Assembly (NCBI RefSeq): GCF_021696945.1
Contig: NZ_JACYHE010000015.1
Coordinates: 1 to 64,000, forward strand
DNA: 64,000 bases
DNA from: Streptomyces sp. JJ36
Lineage (GTDB): Bacteria > Actinomycetota > Actinomycetes > Streptomycetales > Streptomycetaceae
Direction of reading: 5' to 3'
In this document: positions 58,067 through 64,000 of the stretch, in pieces
Layout: every line of letters starts with the position of its first letter
Numbering within the stretch: the stretch's first letter is position 1
Position numbers and translations under genes: made by a program
The notes under the pieces: generated by a model
Seen by the model: the letters and a program-made list of their open reading frames with translations, nothing else
What the model was told of the DNA's origin: nothing
The model's database searches: none

Positions 58067-58957
58067 TCATTGCCGGGCCAGGACGCGTACCGCGCCCGGC
58101 ACGCTGCGCACGGTGAGCGGGAGCGGCCCGACGGGCTCCCCGTCGGCGTAGGCCGTCACGCCTGGCGCCTCCAGGGCGACGGTGTGCGCCCGGTGCACGT
58201 CCACGGCCGGGTTCCCCAGGTGTGTGCCGCGGCGCACACCGGCGAGCAGCCGCAGCAGCGTGCGGCGGGAGCAGGCCCGCACCACGGTGACGTCCAGCAG
58301 CCCGTCGTCCGGCCGGGCGCCGGGACAGATGCGCATGCCTCCGCCGTACGAGGGACCGTTGCCGACGGCGACCAGGGTGGTGTCCAGCTCCCGGGGCTTT
58401 CCGCCGTCCAGCGTGATCCGGAAGCGTACGGACCGCAGTGCCGCCAGCTCGGCCAGCGCGGCGAGGTCGTAGCGGAGCGGGCCGAGCGGTCCGCGCATCC
58501 GGTTGCCGCGCGCGTTGGCCCGGGAGTCGAAGCCGGCGCCCAGCACCGTGCCGTACAGCCGCTCCCCCACCCGGGCCAGGTCGGTGCTCCGGATCCGGCC
58601 GTCCCGCAGCGCCCCGGCGATCACCCGGGCAGCGGCCCGCGGGTCGCGCAGCGGCAGGCCGAGGGTGCGCGCGAAGTCGTTGCAGGTCCCGGCAGCCACC
58701 AGCCCGAGCGGCACGCCGGTGCCGGCCACCGCCCGGAAGGCGAGGGAGGCCAGCCCGTCACCGCCGACGCCCACCAGTGCCGAGGTGCCGGACGCGACGG
58801 CCGCGCGAGCCCGGTCCAGGCCCTCGGCGGCGTCCCGGCCGGCCACCGTGCGGACGGCGAACCCGGCCGCGCGCAGCACCCGCGCGGCCGGCTCCGGAGC
58901 GTGCGCGGCCCGGCCGCGGTCCGCCGCGGGGTTGACGAAGAGCGTGATCTCTGTCAC
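58067..58957 (-). CDS. Diacylglycerol-kinase-family lipid kinase
   Basis: This 296-residue protein of the DAGK/LCB5 family has GVGGDGLASLAF with the ATP-binding GGDG (about residues 62-72) and PLGLVAAGTCNDFARTLGLP. The C-terminal beta domain has MRICPGARPDDGLLDV, with Asp residues of the metal site. It should phosphorylate diacylglycerol or a related lipid at the membrane face. The GTG lies six bases after TAGTGT, which follows TTCGAC at 17 bp, a good leaderless promoter inside the tatC end. It is independent of, but wedged between, tatC and helY. Confidence 0.88.
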   Translation of the reverse strand: MTEITLFVNPAADRGRAAHAPEPAARVLRAAGFAVRTVAGRDAAEGLDRARAAVASGTSALVGVGGDGLASLAFRAVAGTGVPLGLVAAGTCNDFARTLGLPLRDPRAAARVIAGALRDGRIRSTDLARVGERLYGTVLGAGFDSRANARGNRMRGPLGPLRYDLAALAELAALRSVRFRITLDGGKPRELDTTLVAVGNGPSYGGGMRICPGARPDDGLLDVTVVRACSRRTLLRLLAGVRRGTHLGNPAVDVHRAHTVALEAPGVTAYADGEPVGPLPLTVRSVPGAVRVLARQ

Positions 58958-58963
58958 GCGGTG

Positions 58964-58992
58964 ACACTAGCCGGTCACGTGGCGTCGTCGAA
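58964..58992 (-). promoter_or_regulatory. Leaderless promoter of the lipid-kinase gene
   Basis: On the minus strand TTCGAC (58987-58992), a 17-bp spacer and TAGTGT (58964-58969) precede the GTG (58957) by six bases. The -35 lies within the 3' end of tatC. Confidence 0.6.
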
Positions 58993-59925
58993 GCCGTCCC
59001 GGCGTCGCGCCCCGTCACCGTCCGCCTCGCCCGCCGAGGGCAGCGCCTCGGCCGCGCCGACGGCCTCCGGGGTGTGGTCGAGGACCGACGCCTCGTCGTC
59101 GTCCAGCCCGGCATAGGGGTCGCGGCGGTTGCGCCGCCGGTCGTTGAGCAGCGAGAAGCCCACAGCGGCGAAGTAGAGCAGTACGATCGGCGCGGTGAGA
59201 GTGATCATGGTCAGCGGCTCGCCGCCGGGCGTGGCGACCGCCGCGAAGACAGCGATGCCGAGCACCATGGCCCGCCACCAGTGCAGCATGCGCTTCCCGG
59301 AGAGCACCCCGCTGAGGTTGAGCATCACCAGTATCAGGGGCAGCTCGAAGGCGAGACCGAAGACGACGACCATCCGCGTCACGATGTCGAGATAGTCGTC
59401 CACCCGGAGCAGGTTCTGGGCGTCCTCAGGGGTGAACTGCAGCAGCACCTGAGCGGTCTGCGGCATGATCTTGTACGCCAGGACGGCACCGCCGACGAAG
59501 AGCGGAGCACCCGCGCCGACGAACCACAGCGCGTACTTGCGCTCGTGCTGGTGCAGTCCCGGCGCGAGGAAGGCCCAGAGCTGGTAGAGCCAGACCGGCG
59601 TGGCGATGACCAGCCCGGACATCAGGGACACCTTGAGCGCGATGGTGAAGGGCCCCAGAAGGCCGTCGACCGTCAGCACGGCGCAGGCCTCACCGGTGTC
59701 GGTCCGTCCGGTGCCGTTCTCACAGCCCACGGAACTCAGCAACGGCTCCACGAGAAAGGAGACGATGTCCTTGTAGAAGAAGGCGCAGCCGATCGTGACG
59801 GCGAGGATCGCCAGCACCGCCTTGGTCAGGCGGTTGCGCAGCTCCCGCAGGTGCTCCGCGAGCGGCATCCGGCCCTCGGGGTCCCTCGGCGGCTTCTTAC
59901 CCTTCGTGCGGGCGGACTTGAGCAA
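58975..59925 (-). CDS. tatC: Twin-arginine translocase subunit TatC
   Basis: This 316-residue six-helix membrane protein reads Tat signal peptides. The N-terminal cytoplasmic MPLAEHLRELRNRL (about residues 20-33) with its conserved Glu is the signal contact. FLAPGLHQHERKYALWF and FGLAFELPLILVMLNLSGVL follow. A C-terminal acidic tail of about 60 residues is typical of actinobacteria. The start is a TTG with GAGG seven bases upstream. It is 38 bp after tatA. Several Tat substrates are encoded in this window. Confidence 0.97.
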   Translation of the reverse strand: MLKSARTKGKKPPRDPEGRMPLAEHLRELRNRLTKAVLAILAVTIGCAFFYKDIVSFLVEPLLSSVGCENGTGRTDTGEACAVLTVDGLLGPFTIALKVSLMSGLVIATPVWLYQLWAFLAPGLHQHERKYALWFVGAGAPLFVGGAVLAYKIMPQTAQVLLQFTPEDAQNLLRVDDYLDIVTRMVVVFGLAFELPLILVMLNLSGVLSGKRMLHWWRAMVLGIAVFAAVATPGGEPLTMITLTAPIVLLYFAAVGFSLLNDRRRNRRDPYAGLDDDEASVLDHTPEAVGAAEALPSAGEADGDGARRRDGFDDAT

Positions 59926-59963
59926 CCCATGTCCTCGGTGTCAGTCGGGTCGGGTCGGGCAGG

Positions 59964-60260
59964 TCAGTTCTGCTGGGTCGACTGGTTGCTCGGCTCGCTC
60001 ACGGGGCGGGAGCTGCCGACGTCGCCCGGCGCCGCCTGGATGGTCTTCGGAGCCGACTGCTGGGCGTTCGCCTGGCCGGAGTCCTTGTCGCCGTCGCCGC
60101 CCTCGCCGCCGTCCTTCTTCATGGCCTTGGCCTCGCTCTTGAGGATGCGGGCCGACTTGCCGAGGGAACGAGCCATGTCCGGGAGCTTCTTGGCGCCGAA
60201 CAGCAGCAGGATGACAAGGAGGATCAGGACGATCTCCATGGGCCTCAGATTGCCGATCAT
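59964..60260 (-). CDS. tatA: Twin-arginine translocase subunit TatA
   Basis: This 98-residue protein has one N-terminal membrane helix (PMEIVLILLVILLLFGAKKL), the FGAKKLPDMARSLGKS hinge and amphipathic helix, and a charged Gly/Asp/Lys/Gln-rich tail. It forms the Tat pore with TatC. GGCGAGAAGG lies upstream of the ATG. Confidence 0.97.
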   Translation of the reverse strand: MIGNLRPMEIVLILLVILLLFGAKKLPDMARSLGKSARILKSEAKAMKKDGGEGGDGDKDSGQANAQQSAPKTIQAAPGDVGSSRPVSEPSNQSTQQN

Positions 60261-60425
60261 GTGCCACTACCTTCTCGCCGAGGCGGCGTGAGTCCTTGCC
60301 TGCCGTGTGAATCGGACGGGCTGCGTCATGCTGACAGCGATCGTAACCCTGGGGAGTGAACGCGGGGCAATGCCCGTGCATACTCCCGGTACCCGACCCT
60401 GTGCGCAGAACGCAGCCCGTCCAGA

Positions 60426-60617
60426 CTACCGCCCGGCGGACCGTGCGCAGGAGGCCGCGGCCTCCTCCAGCTCCTCGGCGGCCCGTGCGATCCGCTCCGA
60501 ACTGTCGCCCACTGCGGCCGCGAACCGACGGACCTCCAAGCCCACCCGGACGGCGAGGACTCCGAGCACGGCGATTCCGCAGAAGGCGAGGGTGAGGAAG
60601 AACATGGGCCAGAGCAT
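60426..60617 (-). CDS. Small single-pass membrane protein
   Basis: This 63-residue protein has one membrane helix (MFFLTLAFCGIAVLGVLAVR, about residues 5-24) and a helical cytoplasmic tail (SSERIARAAEELEEAAASCA) likely to form a coiled coil. It is between pafC and tatA; I do not know its role. The ATG lies six bases after TAGGCT, so it is probably leaderless. Confidence 0.7.
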   Translation of the reverse strand: MLWPMFFLTLAFCGIAVLGVLAVRVGLEVRRFAAAVGDSSERIARAAEELEEAAASCARSAGR

Positions 60618-60623
60618 GGGCCG

Positions 60624-60629
60624 AGCCTA
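60624..60629 (-). promoter_or_regulatory. -10 element of the small membrane protein gene
   Basis: TAGGCT (minus, 60629-60624) is six bases before the ATG, the spacing of leaderless streptomycete transcripts. No clear -35 is seen. Confidence 0.4.
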
Positions 60630-60850
60630 AGCCCTCCCGGGCCGGGCGGCGGAGGCGGACAGGCTGCCCGGCGGGTTCGGCCGGGTGCCGCCGCGGCGGC
60701 CGGTCCCCACGACGGCGGCGCGGATCCCGCCGGTGCCCGCCGCGCGGTCGCCCGCGGGGCGGGAGCCGCGAGGACGGCGCGGACCACGGGGCCTGCGCCG
60801 CACCTGCGCCCGCCACGGGGACCGCGCCTGGTCCCCCGCCACGGCCGTGC

Positions 60851-61801
60851 CTACTCCCCGTAGGCCGCCAGTGCCTGCCGGGCGGCCTCGCGGGCGCTCT
60901 CCGCGAGCTCCCGCGGGGAGGTGATGTGCCCGTCCGGACCGAGCCGGAGGGCCAGCCGCCGCAGCGACGCCGGGTCCGGGGTGCGCAGGGTGATCCGCAG
61001 GCCGCCGTCGGACAGTTCCTCGGCGCTGTCGTGCGGGTAGTACTCGGCGACCCAGCGGCCGCCCGGGCCCACCTCGACCACCACCTCGGGGTCCCCGGGC
61101 GCGGGCTGCACCAGCCCCGCGGACAGGTCCCGCGGCTCGATCGGCGGCGGGTCGGCCGGCTCCTCCAGCAGCCGGATCTCGGCGACCCGGTCCAGCCGGA
61201 ACGTACGCCGGGCCTCGGTGCGGCGGCACCACGCCTCGACGTAGGTGTGCCCGACGGCGAACAGCCGGATGGGGTCGATCTCCCGCTCGGTGAGCTCGTC
61301 CCGCGCCGGCGAGTAGTAGCGCAGCCACAGCCGGCGGCGCTCGGCGATGGCCCGGTCCACGTCCGCGAAGACGCCGCCCTCGGACTCGAAGGTGACCGAC
61401 AGCCGGGAGCTGGCGCCCGCCGTCTCCCCCGCGGCCGCCTCCAGCTTGGCGGTGGCCCGCAGCAGCGCGTCCCGGTCGCTCTCCCGCAGCCCGGGCAGCG
61501 TCGCCACCGCCCGGGCGGCGACCAGCAGCGCGATGGCCTCGTCGGCGGCGATGCGCAGCGGCTCGGCGACGTCGTCGGCGTTGCGCCACCAGATCCGCTC
61601 GCCGTCGGTGTCGATCTCCAGCAGGTCCCCGCCGCGGAAGCTGGTCCCGCACAGGGGCAGCACGTCCAGATCGGAGACCAGTTCGTCCACGGTGATGCCG
61701 AAGGCGCGGGCGACGTCCTCCACCCGGGCGCCGGGGCGGTCCCGCAGATAGGTCACCAGCGACAGCATCCGGCGGGTCTGGTCGATGGCGTTCGGCGCCA
61801 T
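60851..61801 (-). CDS. pafC: WYL-domain transcription factor PafC
   Basis: This 316-residue protein has an N-terminal HTH (RRMLSLVTYLRDRPGARVED then ITVDELVSDLDVL) and a WYL domain (RRLWLRYYSPARDELTEREI, about residues 160-179, then FAVGHTYVEAWCRRTEARRT) followed by a WCX domain. PafB and PafC form the RecA-independent DNA-damage activator described in mycobacteria. It is 16 bp after pafB; the ATG has AGAGGACC before it. It is upstream of tatA in transcription direction but separated by the small membrane gene. Confidence 0.95.
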   Translation of the reverse strand: MAPNAIDQTRRMLSLVTYLRDRPGARVEDVARAFGITVDELVSDLDVLPLCGTSFRGGDLLEIDTDGERIWWRNADDVAEPLRIAADEAIALLVAARAVATLPGLRESDRDALLRATAKLEAAAGETAGASSRLSVTFESEGGVFADVDRAIAERRRLWLRYYSPARDELTEREIDPIRLFAVGHTYVEAWCRRTEARRTFRLDRVAEIRLLEEPADPPPIEPRDLSAGLVQPAPGDPEVVVEVGPGGRWVAEYYPHDSAEELSDGGLRITLRTPDPASLRRLALRLGPDGHITSPRELAESAREAARQALAAYGE

Positions 61802-61817
61802 GGTCCTCTTCTCCCCC

Positions 61818-62789
61818 TCAGCCCTTGGCCACGGCCCGCAGCCGGTCCACGACCCCGGCCCGCAGCTCCGCGGGCTCCAGCACCACCACGTCCGGCCCGA
61901 ACTCCACCAGCCAGGCGTCCAGCCCGTGGCCGTACGGGATCTCCAGCTCGTCCCAGCCGTCCGGCAGCTCACGCACCTCGCTCGCCCGGGCCCGCAGCGG
62001 ATAGCCGGCGTCCCGGCGCAGCCGGATGCGGGCGGTGGCGGTGGCGCTCTCCCCCGCCCACCGCTCGACGGTCTCCCGGACCCGCACCTGGTCCGGTACC
62101 GGAGCGGTGAAGGCACCCGCGCGGGAACGCACCGGCCCGGTGATGCGGGAGAGGCGGAAGACCCGCTCGTCCCGCCGTTCCCGGTCGTAGCCGGCCAGAT
62201 ACCAGTGGCCGCGCCAGCACTCCAGGGTCCACGGTTCCACGCTGCGGCGCTCGGGGCGGGCCGCGTTGGACTTGCGGTAGTCGAACTGGACCGGGCGGCG
62301 GTCCCGGCACGCCAGCATCAGCGGCTCGAAGGCGGCCTCCCGCGCCGGGATCCGCGGCTCCAGGGCGCCGTACGGCTGGAGCCGCCCCGGCGACGCGGCG
62401 TCCTCGGCCTGCGGCATGCCACCGGCCGCACGCAGCTTGTGCAGCGCCCCGCTGGCGGCGCCGGCCAGCCGCGCCTGCTGCCACACCCGGGCGGCCAGGC
62501 CGAGCGCCGCGGCCTCCGCGGCGTCCAGGGTCACGGGCGGCAGGCGGTTGCTGTCCCGGCGGGCGAGATAGCCCGGCTCGCCCTCCAGGTTCTCCACGGT
62601 GTCGATGACGAGACCGAGCTCGCGCAGATCGTCCTTGTCCCGCTCGAACATGCGGTTGAAGGACTCGTCGCTCCCCGCCTCCAGATAGGCCTCGATGGAG
62701 CCGCGCAGCTCGCGCTTGGTGAGCGGGCGCCGGGCTCCCAGCAGGCACAGCGCCAGGTTCATCAGCCGCTCGGCCTTGGCAATCGCCAT
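61818..62789 (-). CDS. pafB: WYL-domain transcription factor PafB
   Basis: This 323-residue partner of PafC has an N-terminal winged helix (LMNLALCLLGARRPLTKREL then SFNRMFERDKDDLRELGLVI), a WYL domain (CRDRRPVQFDYRKSNAARPE and GHWYLAGYDRERRDERVFRL) and a WCX domain with VVLEPAELRAGVVDRL. The ATG at 62789 was chosen over 62810 because AAGGGTTCC lies just upstream. A TACGGT element near 62826-62834 may be its promoter. Proteasome genes usually lie next to pafBC in actinobacteria, but here the neighbours are FKBP genes. Confidence 0.95.
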   Translation of the reverse strand: MAIAKAERLMNLALCLLGARRPLTKRELRGSIEAYLEAGSDESFNRMFERDKDDLRELGLVIDTVENLEGEPGYLARRDSNRLPPVTLDAAEAAALGLAARVWQQARLAGAASGALHKLRAAGGMPQAEDAASPGRLQPYGALEPRIPAREAAFEPLMLACRDRRPVQFDYRKSNAARPERRSVEPWTLECWRGHWYLAGYDRERRDERVFRLSRITGPVRSRAGAFTAPVPDQVRVRETVERWAGESATATARIRLRRDAGYPLRARASEVRELPDGWDELEIPYGHGLDAWLVEFGPDVVVLEPAELRAGVVDRLRAVAKG

Positions 62790-62860
62790 GGAACCCTTGC
62801 CCTCTCTCATTCTGCTCTCGGCAGTTGACCGTACCGCTCCGCGGCGCCGCCGCCAAAGCC

Positions 62861-62891
62861 GAGGACCCCCGCCGTGACGGCGGGGGTCCTC
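62861..62891 (-). terminator. Terminator after the small FKBP gene
   Basis: GAGGACCCCCGCCG (62861-62874) pairs perfectly with 62878-62891 around a TGA loop, ten bases after the FKBP stop. This is one of the strongest stems in the window. Confidence 0.85.
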
Positions 62892-62901
62892 GCGCGGGTT
62901 C

Positions 62902-63276
62902 TCAGACCGCGACCAGGTCGCAGACGAAGATCAGCGTCTCGCCGGGCTTGATCCGGCCGCCGCCGGCCCCGGCGTCGCCGTAGGCCAGGTGCGGCGGGAT
63001 GGTCAGACGGCGCCGGCCGCCCACCTTCATGCCCTGGACACCGCGGTCCCAGCCGGCGATGACCTGCCCGGCGCCGAGCTGGAACTGGAGCGGCTTGCCG
63101 CGGTTCCAGCTCGCGTCGAACTCCTCGCCGGTGGAGAAGGAGACCCCCACGTAGTGCACGGAGACCGTGTCCCCGGCGCTCGCCTCCGGCCCGTCGCCCT
63201 CCCAGAGGTCCTGGATCTCCAGGTCGGCCGGCGGCTCGCCCTCGGGGAAGTCGACCTCGGGCTTGTCGATGCTCAC
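62902..63276 (-). CDS. FKBP-type peptidyl-prolyl cis-trans isomerase
   Basis: This 124-residue single-domain cytoplasmic FKBP has VSVHYVGVSFSTGEEFDASW, the active-site GAGQVIAGWDRGVQGMKVGG (about residues 68-87) and LAYGDAGAGGGRIKPGETL. It speeds proline isomerisation in protein folding. The start is a GTG with AGGAG eight bases upstream; a longer in-frame ATG 33 bases further has no ribosome site. It follows a second, larger FKBP gene by 57 bp. Confidence 0.96.
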   Translation of the reverse strand: MSIDKPEVDFPEGEPPADLEIQDLWEGDGPEASAGDTVSVHYVGVSFSTGEEFDASWNRGKPLQFQLGAGQVIAGWDRGVQGMKVGGRRRLTIPPHLAYGDAGAGGGRIKPGETLIFVCDLVAV

Positions 63277-63333
63277 GAAACAGCTCCTACGAACGAAGGG
63301 TCCGGACAACCGTCCAAGTGTCGCAGACGGCGA

Positions 63334-64000
63334 TCACCGGATCTGCATGATGTCCACGACCATCACGACGTCCGACGCCTGCTTCCGCTCCTCCTTCGGG
63401 AACTCGCCCTTCGGCACCACGAGCATCACCCGGCTCCCCTCGCGCTGCCCGGCCAGGCCCTTCTTCCAGCCCGGCATCCGGTCCACCGGGATCTCCTGCG
63501 GTCCGGAGGGCATCTGGGCCTGCGGGTTGCCGTTCCAGGTGTCGAGCATGGCCTTCGGGTTCTTCCACTCGACCACCTTGTAGTTGGCCAGCACCGTGTC
63601 CCCGGCGCCGACCTTCTCGCCGGTGCCGCGGATGACCGGCTTGCTCACCAGCTCCCCGGGGGCGTCCACGCCCTTCGGCACGGTGATCTCCGGCGCCTTG
63701 GCGTCGGTGTTGGTGCCCACCACCGGAAGGTTTTCGTCCTTCTGGGCGACCTTCTCCCCCTTGGGATTCATCGGCACCGACTCCTTGATGTCGATGACGA
63801 AGACCAGGGTGTCGCCCTTGCCGATGGCGCTGCCCTGCGGCGGGTTGTCCCCGTAGGCCATCTCCGGCGGGATGACGAGCTGCACCTTGCTGCCGACGTG
63901 CTTGCCGACCAGGCCCTTGTCCCAGCCCTCGACGACGCCGCCGACACCGATCGGGAAGCCCGAGGGCTTCTTCCGCTGGTAGCTGTCGTCGAAGGCCTTG
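63334..64000 (-). CDS. Two-domain FKBP-type isomerase (partial, N-terminus outside)
   Basis: The C-terminal 221 residues of a larger FKBP protein are visible. The end of a first FKBP domain (FPIGVGGVVEGWDKGLVGKH and PPEMAYGDNPPQG) is followed by a linker and a second FKBP-like domain (GDTVLANYKVVEWK ... PGWKKGLAGQREGSR). The linker (NLPVVGTNTDAKAPEITVPK) is typical of exported streptomycete FKBP lipoproteins; the signal is outside the window. The second domain lacks a full set of usual active-site aromatic residues. It is in tandem with the small FKBP gene. Confidence 0.9.
   Translation of the reverse strand, partial: KAFDDSYQRKKPSGFPIGVGGVVEGWDKGLVGKHVGSKVQLVIPPEMAYGDNPPQGSAIGKGDTLVFVIDIKESVPMNPKGEKVAQKDENLPVVGTNTDAKAPEITVPKGVDAPGELVSKPVIRGTGEKVGAGDTVLANYKVVEWKNPKAMLDTWNGNPQAQMPSGPQEIPVDRMPGWKKGLAGQREGSRVMLVVPKGEFPKEERKQASDVVMVVDIMQIR

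Overview
The window is chromosomal DNA of a high-GC actinobacterium, almost certainly a Streptomyces or a close relative. The base composition, third-position GC, GTG/TTG starts, Tat signal peptides, leaderless promoters and the gene order all point that way: cob genes, GDPD, argCJBDR, pheST, infC-rpmI-rplT, a glnA4-type cluster, helY, tatCA, pafBC and FKBPs follow one another much as they do, as I recall, in the S. coelicolor core chromosome. I see no insertion sequence, prophage, CRISPR array, tRNA or rRNA. The species cannot be named from the sequence.

Layout. 1-2640: two cobalamin genes (the very Pro/Ala-rich N-terminus of a probable CobT, and cobL). 2750-8757: two GNAT acetyltransferases, two small membrane proteins, an ECF-like sigma factor, a Tat-exported glycerophosphodiesterase, an acyl-phosphate acyltransferase and a DUF3618/holin-like pair. 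9009-11129: a TetR/MFS efflux unit with a clear operator. 11170-21779: the arginine pathway, argC-J-B-D-R then argG and argH, all reading leftward. It is interrupted between argR and argG by three unrelated genes, and ArgR-type boxes overlap the argC and argG promoters. 22023-30316: mixed housekeeping genes, including a Nei-type glycosylase with a HAD phosphatase, a histidine-phosphatase-like protein that has lost its catalytic residues, a MocR regulator whose start codon overlaps that of a divergent EamA exporter, a GHL10 hydrolase and a 3-hydroxyacyl-CoA dehydrogenase. 30620-38679: translation block pheS-pheT, an orphan sensor kinase, a SpoU methyltransferase and infC-rpmI-rplT. 38781-45653: aquaporin, SseB-like protein, a membrane-anchored subtilisin overlapping a Pro-rich membrane partner, a PLP-fold deaminase/aldolase and a DUF2510 membrane protein.

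45765-52510 is the most coherent accessory unit. A short-chain dehydrogenase, an aldehyde dehydrogenase and a GlnA4-type glutamine synthetase read leftward; a FadR-type regulator, an APC permease and a gamma-glutamyl hydrolase read rightward. Together they can import ethanolamine, gamma-glutamylate it, oxidise the alcohol to an acid and release glutamate and glycine. The first step is described for S. coelicolor GlnA4; the complete route is inferred here.

52763-64000: a metal-receptor-fold protein without a signal peptide, a 5'-3' exonuclease, a broken PI-PLC-like gene, HelY helicase, a lipid kinase, TatC, TatA, a small membrane protein, PafC, PafB and two FKBP-type isomerases, the last running off the right edge. 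At least nine genes have a TANNNT-like -10 element placed 6-7 nt before the start codon, so leaderless translation is common here. I did not find a wholly new system. The best leads are the gamma-glutamylation cluster, the zero-spacer divergent MocR/EamA pair, the catalytically dead phosphatase-fold protein, and the argC-argJ spacer duplication that creates a coupled small ORF.
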